Shown here one piece after another: positions 28,466 to 36,487 of a DNA stretch of 37,309 nucleotides. The DNA comes from Fibrobacterales bacterium Fibro_02. GTDB taxonomy: Bacteria > Fibrobacterota > Fibrobacteria > Fibrobacterales > Fibrobacteraceae. The stretch spans positions 1 through 37,309 of the forward strand of contig LVAE01000018.1 of NCBI GenBank assembly GCA_001603905.1. Reading direction: 5' to 3'. Below the pieces are notes generated by a model, which was given only the letters and a program-made list of their open reading frames with translations, did no database searches and had not been told where the DNA came from. A program made the translations under genes and the position numbers. The first letter of the stretch is position 1. Every line of letters starts with the position of its first letter.

Positions 28466-29644
28466 TTAATTATCCTTTATACAGCGAATGGAATAAGCAA
28501 ATTCTGGTCGTGCAGCATATATTATATATGTACTTTGCTCCCAACAAGATATGATCATAGCCCTAGTGGTACTCTCTCCAACCCAGAAGTTGGCAGCATT
28601 ATTAATAAAATTAGTATCATCCTTATAACCAGGAAGAGCGTCAAAGCCATATTTTCCATTCGTCGGATTTTCATAGCATGTTTCGCGCCATCCATTGGTG
28701 GCCCTAAGATTAAGTTTATCTCCCTCAACAGCATCAACTAAATTTGTCCACTCCAAAGAATCTGGTATATGCCAATTTTGAGGGCAAATACCTCTAACAG
28801 GTTTGACAATACTGCACGCTTTGCCAATGTTCCCACAACCTTTACTATTCTTGCTAAAAAGAGCGGCACTATCCAATGCAGAAGACCTTATATACAGTCC
28901 TCCAACCAGTTCACAATTTTCAGAATTGTTATCATAACAAAAACTCTTTATTTTTTTTGTTCCAAATTTTTGCAATTTTAAGTTTTCAGCCATCCAGATT
29001 TGACCACCTATTGTAATCGTTTTATAAATACGTCCATCTCGAAGATCTTTAAGCGTATTCTCCTCTGCATCGTAATAACTCGAATCTAAAACTGTATTCT
29101 GTTGGGAAGACGAGAAAATTTCGCTGCTTGAACTGCTTTCCACCATGCTTGAAGAGAATTCCACAACAGATGACGAAGACGGCACCTCGCTAGACGAACT
29201 TTCAACCGACGAAGAAGATTCCGCCACGCTCGAAGAACTCTTTTCCGACGAAGATGACTCCGCGACAACCTCCGAAGAACTGCTGCCCGCCGCCCCCTCG
29301 CTCGATGACGACTTTTCGCCCTTGCCGCTACTGCTCGACTCTACCTTGCCGGAACTTGACGAGGCTTTTCCGTCGCTGGAGGAACTGCCGCCGACCGCCT
29401 TCTCGCTCGACGAAGACCCATCCGACTCCGCCGACTGCGGAGCCTGCCCAGAACTAGTCGACGGGCTCTCGATCACACTTGATGACGAACTGTTGCCAAG
29501 GACAACATCGTCGCTGGAAGAGGAGAGGGTGACCTCGCTATCCGCAGGCCCCGCCGGGGAATCGCTCGAACCGTCGTCCCCGCAAGCATTGCCAAACAAC
29601 GCCGCCACCACAACCATTCCCCCCAAGACAAACTTCTTCATCAT
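28466..29644 (-). CDS. FISUMP-domain lipoprotein with long Ser-rich linker (copy 1)
   Basis: The start was set at ATG 29644, aligned with the start of its paralogue and just after GAGGTG; an adjacent ATG (29641) is equally possible. The 392-aa protein has a signal peptide with Cys 21 (LFGNAC, an atypical lipobox). A linker of about 150 residues follows, built from clusters of four or five Ser separated by short acidic or small-residue spacers (about 25-190). The FISUMP domain (about 195-392) shows LRDGRIYKTITIGGQIWMAE, SFCYDNNSENCELVGGLY, GICPQNWHIPDSLEWTNL, YGFDALPGYKD and FAYSIRCIKDN. The FWSS position reads FWVGEST, so this domain has diverged. It should be a lipid-anchored surface protein with unknown ligand. 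Its first half and promoter are nearly identical to those of the gene at 31100. Confidence 0.9.
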   Translation of the reverse strand: MMKKFVLGGMVVVAALFGNACGDDGSSDSPAGPADSEVTLSSSSDDVVLGNSSSSSVIESPSTSSGQAPQSAESDGSSSSEKAVGGSSSSDGKASSSSGKVESSSSGKGEKSSSSEGAAGSSSSEVVAESSSSEKSSSSVAESSSSVESSSSEVPSSSSVVEFSSSMVESSSSSEIFSSSQQNTVLDSSYYDAEENTLKDLRDGRIYKTITIGGQIWMAENLKLQKFGTKKIKSFCYDNNSENCELVGGLYIRSSALDSAALFSKNSKGCGNIGKACSIVKPVRGICPQNWHIPDSLEWTNLVDAVEGDKLNLRATNGWRETCYENPTNGKYGFDALPGYKDDTNFINNAANFWVGESTTRAMIISCWEQSTYIIYAARPEFAYSIRCIKDN

Positions 29645-29703
29645 AAAACACCTCACCCCTAAATATAACCCATAACCACCCCAAAATCAACCACCCCGTG
29701 ACC
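29127..29703. repeat. 577-bp direct repeat, copy 1
   Basis: This block covers part of the Ser-rich linker, the signal peptide, ribosome-binding site and promoter of the FISUMP gene. It is nearly identical, without net length change, to 31710-32286 in the same orientation. Similarity stops abruptly at CTTGAACTGCTTTCC inside the gene and just past GTGACC upstream. Confidence 0.85.
29662..29690 (-). promoter_or_regulatory. Sigma-70-type promoter of FISUMP copy 1
   Basis: On the minus strand TTGATT (29685-29690) and TATATT (29662-29667) are 17 bases apart. The same pair occurs in copy 2 (32245-32273). The 5' leader would be only about 10 bases, holding GAGGTG. Confidence 0.7.
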
Positions 29704-29738
29704 CAACACGCCGACATCTCAAGAAAAATGCTATAAAA

Positions 29739-30986
29739 ATGCGCTTTTACAAAGGATTCGGCATTTTTCTTCCAAAAATACAAAACAGAATTGAACAAAA
29801 ATACAAAACAAAAGCCCAAAGCGTTGTCAAAATGCAGGATCCAGACTTCAGGGAGAGTTATCTTGCAACCGTATCGATTAAACCGTCTTTATTGCTGAAA
29901 GGGGAAAATCCTCGATTGATTGACGAATGGCAGGACGCCCCCATTCTGTGGGACGCCGTCCGCACCGAAGTGGACCATAGGGGAGAAGACGGACTTTTTA
30001 TATTGACGGGTTCAACCAGTTTTGACCTTTCAAAGACAATCCATTCGGGAACGGGGAGAATATCACGATTGAAGATGTTCCCCATGAGCCTTTTCGAATC
30101 ACAGGAATCCAATGGCCAAATATCACTTTCAAAACTGTTCGACGCCCCCGAAAGCGATATTGACGGGATTACGTCAAGCCTTTCGATAGAGCAACTAATT
30201 CATGCCGCTTGCCGTGGCGGGTGGCCGGCCGCTCTTTTCAAGAAAGGCGATGATGCCCAACTTGTCGTCGCGCAAGACTATCTTGAAAACATCTGCCAGA
30301 CAGACATATCCACGGTTGACGGAGTCGAAAGGAACCCCAAATGGACAAAGGCTATCCTGAAATCGTACGCCCGGAATGTCTCAACCTTGGCAAAGACCTC
30401 CAGCATCCATAAGGATATTCTATCGGAATCGGACAATTTTTCCATAATAACACTGGATTCCTACTTAAACGCGCTACGCAGACTATTCGTCATAGAAGAT
30501 CTGGACGCCTGGAGCCCATCCATCCGTTCCGCCACATCTATCCGTTCAGGGAAGAAGAGGGAATTTTCCGACCCATCAATTGCCGTCGCTGCGATGGGCG
30601 TCTCTCCCGAATACTTCTACACTGACCTGAAAACTTTCGGTTTTGTTTTCGAGACGCTTTGCATCAGGGACTTGAAGGTCTATTCTCAAAAACTACGTGG
30701 CGAACTTTCTTATTATCGCGACAGGACCGGGCTCGAGGCCGATGCCGTGTTGCACTTGAATGACGGGCGATATGCCTTGATAGAGTTTAAGTTGGGGAGC
30801 CGCGAAATTGAGGAAGGTGCAAAACACCTGACGACTTTAAAGGAACTTATACGGGAACACAATAAGAAAAGCGACCAAATTCAACTTCGTGAACCGGACC
30901 TGCTGATGGTTGTCACGGGTGGGCAAATGGCATATACGAGACCCGACGGTGTAAAAGTCGTCCCGATTGGCTGCCTTAGGGATTAA
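29739..30986 (+). pseudogene. AAA/DUF4143-type ATPase lacking its P-loop
   Basis: From MQDPDF (residue 32) on, the protein follows the COG1373-type ATPases: SLLLKGENPRLIDEWQDAPILWDAVR (Walker B), VDHRGEDGLFILTGST (sensor), FPMSLFESQES, then the C-terminal DUF4143 part with FVFETLCIRDLKVYS and GLEADAVLHLNDGRYALIEF, a PD-(D/E)XK-like pattern. Complete relatives have a Walker A motif a few residues before QDPD. Here the 31 preceding residues contain no GxxxxGK[ST]; instead there are two direct copies of AAAAATACAAAACA (29774-29787, 29797-29810). The 5' end has thus been deleted or replaced, and no ribosome-binding site precedes the ATG. The remainder is intact for 380 codons, so the loss is either recent or tolerated. 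It should not hydrolyse ATP. It sits between the two FISUMP repeats. Confidence 0.8.
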
Positions 30987-31099
30987 ATAACGCCGGGGGG
31001 AGAGCCCAGCGAATTCTGTTGATTGGAATGTCATCGTTTAGGATGGAGTCGGGAGCCAGTGGCCTTGTTCTCAAATCGGACGGACAAGAGAAAAATCGT

Positions 31100-32227
31100 C
31101 TACTCTGAATCCTTTATGCAACGAATAGGTATAGCTCTATAGTCACCTGGATTTACAAAATAGGGCGGGATTCTATTAACGTCGGGTATATACGGAATCC
31201 AACCGTCTTTTCGCACCAAAAAATGAGCATCTAAGCCTAGACCATCATATCCATCGAGTATATCTTTGTACCCAGCAGGATATACAGAAAAACCAAAATC
31301 ATTCGTCCCATTCGTATTTTCTTTTCCCCACGGGCTCCATCCACTATCGGCCTTGAGAACACTTGTTTGATTTCCGGTAAATTTGAATAAAGTCTCCCAT
31401 TCTGTAGAATCTGGCAAATGCCATTTTTCTGGACATATTTGAATTTTCCTTACGTCGGATTTATAAAGTCGTCCATAAAGATTGCAGTATTTTGTTGAAT
31501 CATTATAACAGAAGCTCGATGTCCCTGCTTTATATTTATAATTCAGATTCTCAGCCATCCAAACCTGTTCGCCAATAGTTACTGTTTTATAGACTTTATT
31601 ATCGCGTAAATCGGTTAAGGTATTATTTTCTGCATCGTAAATACTCTTCACCGTTGGTGTTTCGGAACTTGATGACAACGCAATAGAACTGGATGATTCT
31701 GTCTCTAAACTTGAACTGCTTTCCGCCACGCTTGAAGAGGACTCCACGACAGATGACGAAGACGGCTCCTCGCTAGACGAACTTTCCACCGACGAAGAGG
31801 ATTCCACCACGCTCGAAGAACTCTTTTCCGACGAAGACGACTCCGCGACAACATCCGAAGAACTGCTGCCCGCCGCCCCCTCGCTCGATGACGACTTTTC
31901 GCCCTTGCCGCTGCTGCTGGACTCAACTTTTCCGGAACTCGACGAGGCTTTTCCGTCGCTGGAAGAACTGCCGCCAACCGCCTTTTCGCTCGACGAAGAC
32001 CCATCCGACTCCGCCGACTGCGGAGCCTGCCCAGAACTAGTCGACGGGCTCTCGGTGACACTCGAAGACGAACTGTTGCCAGAGACAACATCATCGCTGG
32101 AGGAGGAGAGGGTAACCTCGCTATCCGCAGGCCCCGCCGGCGAATCGCTCGAACCGTCGTCCCCGCAAGCATTGCCAAGCAACGCCGCCACCACAACCAT
32201 CCCCCCCAGAACAAACTTCTTCAGCAT
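31100..32227 (-). CDS. FISUMP-domain lipoprotein with long Ser-rich linker (copy 2)
   Basis: The start is ATG 32227 after GAGG. The 375-aa protein shares its signal peptide (Cys 21) and nearly all of its Ser-rich linker with the gene at 28466, but its FISUMP domain (about 200-375) is different and shorter. It has LRDNKVYKTVTIGEQVWMAE, SFCYNDSTKYCNLYGRLY, ICPEKWHLPDSTEWETLFKF and FGFSVYPAGYKDI, ending IPIRCIKDSE. The 'GRLYKSDVRKIQICPEKWHL' stretch lacks the usual insert seen in the other two proteins. Export and lipid anchoring are expected; the function is unknown. With its partner it forms a pair with constant stalk and variable head. No clear terminator was seen downstream of 31100. Confidence 0.9.
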   Translation of the reverse strand: MLKKFVLGGMVVVAALLGNACGDDGSSDSPAGPADSEVTLSSSSDDVVSGNSSSSSVTESPSTSSGQAPQSAESDGSSSSEKAVGGSSSSDGKASSSSGKVESSSSGKGEKSSSSEGAAGSSSSDVVAESSSSEKSSSSVVESSSSVESSSSEEPSSSSVVESSSSVAESSSSLETESSSSIALSSSSETPTVKSIYDAENNTLTDLRDNKVYKTVTIGEQVWMAENLNYKYKAGTSSFCYNDSTKYCNLYGRLYKSDVRKIQICPEKWHLPDSTEWETLFKFTGNQTSVLKADSGWSPWGKENTNGTNDFGFSVYPAGYKDILDGYDGLGLDAHFLVRKDGWIPYIPDVNRIPPYFVNPGDYRAIPIRCIKDSE

Positions 32228-32286
32228 AAATAACCTCACCCCTAAATATAACCCAAAACCACCCCAAAATCAACCACCCCGTGACC
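31710..32286. repeat. 577-bp direct repeat, copy 2
   Basis: This is the partner of 29127-29703 in the same orientation, offset by 2583 bases. The copies differ by scattered substitutions only. Recombination between them would remove the truncated ATPase gene and fuse the two FISUMP genes. Confidence 0.85.
32245..32273 (-). promoter_or_regulatory. Sigma-70-type promoter of FISUMP copy 2
   Basis: TTGATT (32268-32273) and TATATT (32245-32250) on the minus strand have a 17-base spacer, identical in arrangement to copy 1. Confidence 0.7.
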
Positions 32287-32326
32287 AAAAGCACCGGTTT
32301 TTACCCCATACCGCAAGGCTCATCGC

Positions 32327-32355
32327 TTGCTTTCCGACAAAGAAAAGTGTATATT
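32327..32355 (+). promoter_or_regulatory. Promoter of the ParE-type toxin-antitoxin pair
   Basis: TTGCTT (32327-32332) and TATATT (32350-32355) are separated by 17 bases; GGAG and the antitoxin ATG follow 16 bases later. Confidence 0.7.
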
Positions 32356-32371
32356 TGTCTATGGAGTTATT

Positions 32372-32608
32372 ATGTCATACGACGTCCTAGAAAAAGAAAT
32401 TCGCCAGTTGCCGGAATCCTATCTCGAGGATGTTTCGAAGTATATCCAGTTTCTGCTTTACCAATATGAGCAGGAACGTATGTCCGCACTCGAAGAGTCG
32501 GAAGAAGTATTCAATGCAAAGATGCAAAAAGGCTTAGACGACGTGCGCAATGGTCGTGTCACGCCCCTAGACGATGCTTTTGCAGAACTCAAGCAGCGCT
32601 TTGCATAA
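32372..32608 (+). CDS. Antitoxin-like protein paired with a ParE-type toxin
   Basis: The 78-aa protein starts at ATG 32372 (GGAG just upstream); a longer frame from 32327 would begin inside the promoter. It reads SYDVLEKEIRQLPESYLEDVSKYIQFLLYQYE, like the DUF2281 group of short antitoxin-like helices, followed by an acidic/helical tail (LEESEEVFNAKMQKGLDDVRNGRVTPLDDAFAELKQRF) of the sort that wraps a ParE/RelE toxin. DNA binding by the N-terminal part and autorepression are expected from such pairs but not shown by a clear motif. The stop codon overlaps the toxin ATG by one base (TAATG), the usual sign of coupled translation with antitoxin first. Confidence 0.8.
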   Translation: MSYDVLEKEIRQLPESYLEDVSKYIQFLLYQYEQERMSALEESEEVFNAKMQKGLDDVRNGRVTPLDDAFAELKQRFA

Positions 32609-32928
32609 TGGAATACTCCCTTTTTCTCACTGAACAGGTAAAATCCGATTTAGCCGAAATATACTCCTATATTTCGGTTGAACTTAAATCGAAAAAATCC
32701 GCTGAAAATGTGATAGACGCACTTCATCAGGCTATGAAGGGCTTATCGCTTATGCCTAGCCGTTATCATCAGTTTCCAAACGAACCTTGGCTTTCAGAAG
32801 GGGTGCGGTATTTTACAGTTCGCAATTATTCAATCTTTTATACGGTAGATGAAAACAATTTGAGCGTTTCTATCGTGCATGTAATCTACGGCAAACGAAA
32901 TTTGCCCCAGGTCCTGTCAAACCGCTAG
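32608..32928 (+). CDS. ParE/RelE-superfamily toxin
   Basis: The 106-aa protein has the ParE/RelE fold pattern: YSLFLTEQVKSDLAEIYSYISVEL at the start (helix pair), LHQAMKGLSLMPSRYHQFP, VRYFTVRNYSIFYTVDEN and VSIVHVIYGKRNLPQVL at the end, matching the 'R.f.v.nY.ifY.v.e....v.i..v.hgrrd' ending of PF05016 proteins. ParE members poison DNA gyrase while RelE members cut mRNA on the ribosome; sequence alone does not decide, though the SRYHQFP and GKRNL segments are more ParE-like. It overlaps the antitoxin stop by one base. The DUF2442 gene begins 19 bases after it. Confidence 0.88.
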   Translation: MEYSLFLTEQVKSDLAEIYSYISVELKSKKSAENVIDALHQAMKGLSLMPSRYHQFPNEPWLSEGVRYFTVRNYSIFYTVDENNLSVSIVHVIYGKRNLPQVLSNR

Positions 32929-32947
32929 GGGTGTGCTGGTCTAGACT

Positions 32948-33181
32948 ATGCTTCATGTGATTGATGCGAAATATATTGGCGATTACAAGATATCTGTTGA
33001 ATTCAATGACGGATGCCGTTTTGTTGCTGATTTTGAAAGCGTCATCAAGTCGGACCACCGACCCATCGTGCAGCAACTTGCAGATATTAATACCTTTAAG
33101 GATTTCACGCTGCAAGCACGCACAATCACATGGTCAAACGGAGTCGACTTCGCCCCGGAATTCATCAGAAGCCTTCAATAA
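32948..33181 (+). CDS. DUF2442 protein
   Basis: The 77-aa protein begins MLHVIDAKYIGDYKISVEFNDG and ends TITWSNGVDFAPEFI, the two conserved ends of the DUF2442 family. In many genomes DUF2442 genes sit beside DUF4160 genes in putative toxin-antitoxin-like pairs, but no DUF4160 gene is present here. It may have been left behind or may work with the ParE pair 19 bases upstream. The ribosome-binding site is poor, so translation may depend on the upstream genes. The usual Leu/Arg-rich middle is replaced by FVADFESVIKSDHRP. It converges with yoeB, 13 bases away and without a terminator. Confidence 0.85.
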   Translation: MLHVIDAKYIGDYKISVEFNDGCRFVADFESVIKSDHRPIVQQLADINTFKDFTLQARTITWSNGVDFAPEFIRSLQ

Positions 33182-33194
33182 GCCGACTTAATCG

Positions 33195-33461
33195 TCAAAC
33201 GTCTTCGTAATGACCTTTGCACGAAAGGATGTCGATTAACTCACCATTGATACGATAGATTAGTCGATTTGCGTCATCGATTCTGCGGCTCCAGAATCCG
33301 CTGAGGTTGCCCTTCAATGCTTCGGGTTTTCCGATGCCTTCAAAATTGTTGCGTTCAATGTCTTTAACAAGCTGGTTAACTCTTTTTAGAATCTTTTTGT
33401 CTTGTGTTTGCCAGTAAAGGTAGTCGTCCCAGGCTTTGTCTGACCAAATTTTCTTCATCAT
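33195..33461 (-). CDS. yoeB: YoeB-family mRNA interferase toxin
   Basis: The 88-aa toxin matches YoeB/Txe throughout: KKIWSDKAWDDYLYWQTQDKKILKRVNQLVKDI at the start, GIGKPEALKGNLSGFWSRRIDDANRLIYRI in the middle and LIDILSCKGHYED at the end. The catalytic set (Glu of KPEALKG, Arg of SRRID and RLIYRI, His and Tyr of GHYED) is intact, so it should cleave mRNA at the ribosome when freed. Its ATG overlaps the antitoxin stop by 4 bases (ATGA), implying coupled translation. The partner is a RelB/DinJ protein rather than the usual YefM. Confidence 0.94.
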   Translation of the reverse strand: MMKKIWSDKAWDDYLYWQTQDKKILKRVNQLVKDIERNNFEGIGKPEALKGNLSGFWSRRIDDANRLIYRINGELIDILSCKGHYEDV

Positions 33462-33721
33462 TCATCTACCTCAATAAGTTCGTGTTCGACACCTTTCCCG
33501 GCGTTGAGCTGTTCGATGCCTTTCTTGAGGGCTTCGATGTCGCTTGCGTTGTAGCGGGGGGAGGGCTCGCGGACTTCAAAGGGGATGCGGCGCTCGTTGA
33601 TGACATTTTTCACGAACATGTAAATGGCGGCAGAAGTGGACAGCCCCACATTGCTGCAGAACTTGTCAAAGCTTTCTTTGTCCTTGCTGTCGATGCGTGC
33701 GGATATCGTTGCCTGTGCCAT
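33458..33721 (-). CDS. RelB/DinJ-family antitoxin
   Basis: The start was set at ATG 33721, 7 bases after AGGAG; the open frame runs 18 codons upstream across the promoter and is not used. The 87-aa protein has a ribbon-helix-helix N terminus (QATISARIDSKDKESFDKFCSNVGLSTSAAIYMFVKNVI) followed by the RRIPFEVREPSPRYN segment characteristic of DinJ-type antitoxins, and a C-terminal acidic part that would cover the toxin. It probably represses its own promoter with the toxin as co-repressor. It is the first gene of the pair. Confidence 0.92.
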   Translation of the reverse strand: MAQATISARIDSKDKESFDKFCSNVGLSTSAAIYMFVKNVINERRIPFEVREPSPRYNASDIEALKKGIEQLNAGKGVEHELIEVDE

Positions 33722-33746
33722 ATAATGCTCCTTTGTTACCTTGCGT

Positions 33747-33775
33747 AATATACATTTATTGACTGCAAAAAGCAA
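33747..33775 (-). promoter_or_regulatory. Promoter of the dinJ-yoeB operon
   Basis: On the minus strand TTGCTT (33770-33775) and TATATT (33747-33752) have a 17-base spacer. The -10 element lies 26 bases before the antitoxin ATG. Confidence 0.75.
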
Positions 33776-33855
33776 GAATTTTTTATAAAAATACTGCGTT
33801 TTTATTCAATATTCTGCAATTTGCATAAAATTGCATTAAACATTGACGCTAAAAA

Positions 33856-33883
33856 CCCCGGCCTTCGTTACGAGAGGTCGGGG
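33856..33883 (-). terminator. Terminator of the CBM-bearing GH43 gene (bidirectional)
   Basis: A 9-bp stem CCCCGGCCT/AGGTCGGGG (one G-T pair) with an inner TCG/CGA pair has T tracts on both sides when each strand is read. It ends the GH43 transcript and insulates the toxin-antitoxin promoter. Confidence 0.85.
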
Positions 33884-33933
33884 ATTTTTTTTTATGCGGG
33901 GGAGGCTGCGCACGGTTTAAGATGCGCGGGAAC

Positions 33934-36051
33934 TTATTCCCCGACTTGCAGTTTCAGCGTTTTTCCAGCAGGATTGCGGACGACGTAGACTCCGCTCCCG
34001 AAGCCGGCGGTCTTGAGTCCGGCCTTGAGGTCCGTCAGCGTTGCGCCGGCATTCAGGCGGATGTTCCCGAGCTCGGAGCCCATCAGGTCGAATACCCTGT
34101 AGCTGCCCGCGACCCTCGCGAAAGCGTTTGCCATGCCCGCGGTTCCGGCGCCGTTTAGGGAGATTTTCGGCACGATGCCCGTGGTCCCGTTGCGGATGTC
34201 CTCAGCGCTGCCTTCGCTTTCACCGAAGGCAATCCAGTCGAGGTTCACGTAGTCGCTTGTCACCAGCACCTTGAGCACGTGTTCGCCCGTGGTGAGTTCC
34301 TTGGTGGTCGTTCCCTTGAAGGTGCCGTAGGTGTCGAAATCCCCGGTGCCCGTGAGCGCGAGCGTGTCGGTAATCGGCTCGTCGTCCATGAACAGGCGCA
34401 CGCCCGTGTTGTCCATGCCGCTTGCATAGCTGAGCTCGAAGGGGAGCTTGCCACCCGCCTGCACATTCACGGTGTATTCCAGCCATTCGCCCTTCTGCGT
34501 GTAGCCCACGGCAAATCCGTCGCCGTTCTTCACGATGTCCACGCGGTCTTCGCGGTATTCGCCGCCCTGGTTCTGGGTATCCATGTCGTAGTAGGCCTTG
34601 CCCGCACCGCCCACGTCGTAGTTCTCGAAGTCGATGAAGTTCGCTGCCCCCTCGACCTTCGCGCCCACCACGGGCAATTCGCACGTGGCTTCGGCGTCAG
34701 TAAGTTTCGCCTTGCAGAACGGACCCTGCGGAACGGAAGTCTTGCTGTCCTCGAATTCCCAGTAGTCCGCCTCGAAATCGCCCGCGAACACGAAGAACAC
34801 GTCGTGCTTGCCGACCGCACCGGAGAGCGGCACCGTCACAAGGCCGTCAGCGCTAAATTCCGCCTTGCCGACGATTTCTCCATCCACCTTGTCCAGGCGG
34901 ACGGTGATGCTCGATGCCTTCTTGACGCTCAGCACCGACGCCGAGAAACTTTCCGCGCCCGCGTCGCCGAATTCCACGCCGCTAATCTTGGTGTATTTTC
35001 CTTCGGAAAGATTGGTGATGACCGTATTGCCGGCAGCGCCGCTCTTACGGACCCTCACGTCTTCGCCCCACGACATGGTTTCCGCTTCCACGCGCTTGTA
35101 CGGGTCGAAATCTTCCAGCTGGGCCACGCCATTGTCCGGCCAATAGTCAATTTTTTGAATCGTGCCGTCGGCGTTGTACTTCATTTCGGAAAGGCCGACA
35201 GAACGACGCTCCTTGTGTTGGTATTTCTGGCCCATCTTTTCGGACTTGTAACGCCAAAGTTCGTAATTCAGGCCGAAAACGTAGGATTTCCCCTTGAAAT
35301 CGATGATACCCGGGTGGTTTCCGTTACTGCGCGAAGAATGCGGCATAATGTCGCCCTTGTAGGTCCAGGGGCCCGTAATCTTGTCGCTCATGGCATACCC
35401 GATACCTTCCGCACAGCAGGTAGATGCGAAAGTCATGTAGTAATGGTCGCCGTGCTTATAGACCCAGGGGCCTTCCTGGTAATCTTTGATCTTGGGGTAG
35501 GTGACAATGGAGCCCTGAGTACTGGTCATGTCCTTGTTCAACTTGATCATGTACAAATCGGGGTTGCCCCAGTACATGTAGGCCTGTCCGTCGTCGTCAA
35601 TCCAGACGGTAGGGTCGATATCGTTCCAGTGCTCGCGCTGCCAGACCAGGGCCTTGTTCAAAGGTTCCTTGAAGGGGCCATAAGGGTTGTCCGCCACCAA
35701 GACGGAAATGCCGTTGCCGTGAATGGGGACGTACATGAACCACTTGCCGTCGCGCTCGATGACCTGTTCCGCCCAGGCCCCGTTGGTTTTAGAGGACCAC
35801 TTGATGTCTCCCAGGCTCGCTACGGCACCGTGGCTGGTCCAGTTGACCATGTCCGTGGAAGTGTGCAACAGCCAGTCGTACATCATGAACCCGTCGGCAT
35901 TGTCCTCGTCATGGGTCGTGTACAGGTAAACCGTATCCCCATAGACATAGGGCGCCGGGTCCGCCGTATAATTCGTCGTGATTACAATTTTCTGAGCGAA
36001 ACCCGTACAAGCCAAGGCCAATACGGAAGAAACGAATAAGATATTTTTCAT
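33934..36051 (-). CDS. Secreted multidomain GH43 glycosidase with CBM6-like modules
   Basis: The start was set at ATG 36051, 7 bases after GGAG; upstream the frame offers only a TTG. The 705-aa protein has a signal peptide (1-20) and a GH43 beta-propeller (about 22-320) with likely catalytic D31 (TADPAP), D146 (NDIDPTVW) and E193 (YQEGPW), plus His246 (GNHPG). Two beta-sandwich modules of CBM6/CBM35 type follow (about 330-455, RVEAETMSWG; and about 480-620, FIDFENYDVGGAGKAYYD, GEWLEYTVNV, LDWIAFGE). The C-terminal segment (YRVFDLMGSELG...GSGVYVVRN) resembles a type IX sorting domain. GH43 enzymes with CBM6 modules debranch arabinoxylan or cleave xylosides, which fits a plant-fibre degrader. 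It differs in architecture from the GH43 enzyme at 1.7 kb. Confidence 0.92.
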   Translation of the reverse strand: MKNILFVSSVLALACTGFAQKIVITTNYTADPAPYVYGDTVYLYTTHDEDNADGFMMYDWLLHTSTDMVNWTSHGAVASLGDIKWSSKTNGAWAEQVIERDGKWFMYVPIHGNGISVLVADNPYGPFKEPLNKALVWQREHWNDIDPTVWIDDDGQAYMYWGNPDLYMIKLNKDMTSTQGSIVTYPKIKDYQEGPWVYKHGDHYYMTFASTCCAEGIGYAMSDKITGPWTYKGDIMPHSSRSNGNHPGIIDFKGKSYVFGLNYELWRYKSEKMGQKYQHKERRSVGLSEMKYNADGTIQKIDYWPDNGVAQLEDFDPYKRVEAETMSWGEDVRVRKSGAAGNTVITNLSEGKYTKISGVEFGDAGAESFSASVLSVKKASSITVRLDKVDGEIVGKAEFSADGLVTVPLSGAVGKHDVFFVFAGDFEADYWEFEDSKTSVPQGPFCKAKLTDAEATCELPVVGAKVEGAANFIDFENYDVGGAGKAYYDMDTQNQGGEYREDRVDIVKNGDGFAVGYTQKGEWLEYTVNVQAGGKLPFELSYASGMDNTGVRLFMDDEPITDTLALTGTGDFDTYGTFKGTTTKELTTGEHVLKVLVTSDYVNLDWIAFGESEGSAEDIRNGTTGIVPKISLNGAGTAGMANAFARVAGSYRVFDLMGSELGNIRLNAGATLTDLKAGLKTAGFGSGVYVVRNPAGKTLKLQVGE

Positions 36052-36063
36052 CTTAATCTCCAA

Positions 36064-36370
36064 ACATGTTTTACACCAGAGATAAAGATATATCGCAAAA
36101 AGCCCCGCGGAACGCCCCGGGATTAACTTATCATTGACAATTTTACAAAAGCGGACACCCCTTAAAAACCCAAATCATCATGCCGGATTGTGTTCGGCTT
36201 TCTGAAAGTCCATGATGAATTTTTCTCCATCAACCTCTTGCGGTATAGAAAAAAGATATTGACTTTTACTGTATATTAATTGTAGATGGTTTCACGGATT
36301 CCGTAAATAACCTCGAAATTCTACACCCATAATTTAGTTTTTTTTTCACACAAATTGTCCCCTCCGGCTA
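36064..36370. other. Divergent intergenic region without a confident gene
   Basis: This stretch separates the GH43 gene from the promoter of the last gene. It contains a GC-rich hairpin (about 36102-36121) followed by T5 on the minus strand, placed like an attenuator in the GH43 leader. Near 36180-36205 is a degenerate CATGCCGGATT...TTCGGC element resembling the dispersed repeat at 28228. No ORF with a good start site was found. Confidence 0.5.
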
Positions 36371-36399
36371 TTGACAGGGGAGTTCAATTTATATATATT
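36371..36399 (+). promoter_or_regulatory. Strong sigma-70-type promoter for the terminal ATPase gene
   Basis: TTGACA (36371-36376) and TATATT (36394-36399) are 17 bases apart. The predicted leader is about 195 bases long and holds two hairpins and three iterons. Confidence 0.75.
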
Positions 36400-36422
36400 A
36401 GTGTTCAAATGAGCAAAAGAAG

Positions 36423-36487
36423 TCGGGGCTCTGTCGGGCTGTTCCGGCCCCGAATCAGCCGTAAATTGCTGGATTGTAAATTTACGG
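36423..36487 (+). promoter_or_regulatory. Two hairpins in the ATPase leader
   Basis: TCGGGGC/GCCCCGA (36423-36429, 36447-36453) and CCGTAAATT/AATTTACGG (36459-36467, 36479-36487) could form successive stems in the leader RNA. The second uses the first iteron in its 3' arm. No T tract follows, so these are not simple terminators. Confidence 0.5.

Noticed and set aside
34279..36039. Plus-strand open frame of 586 codons over the CBM-bearing GH43 gene
   Set aside because: It is antisense to a clear multidomain enzyme with signal peptide; no motif or start site is present.
36162..36230. 22-codon minus-strand ORF in the GH43 upstream region, followed by a hairpin with a T run
   Set aside because: The only purine run (GAGG) is 3 bases from the ATG, too close, and much of the ORF overlaps a degenerate dispersed repeat. 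It could be a leader peptide, but support is insufficient.
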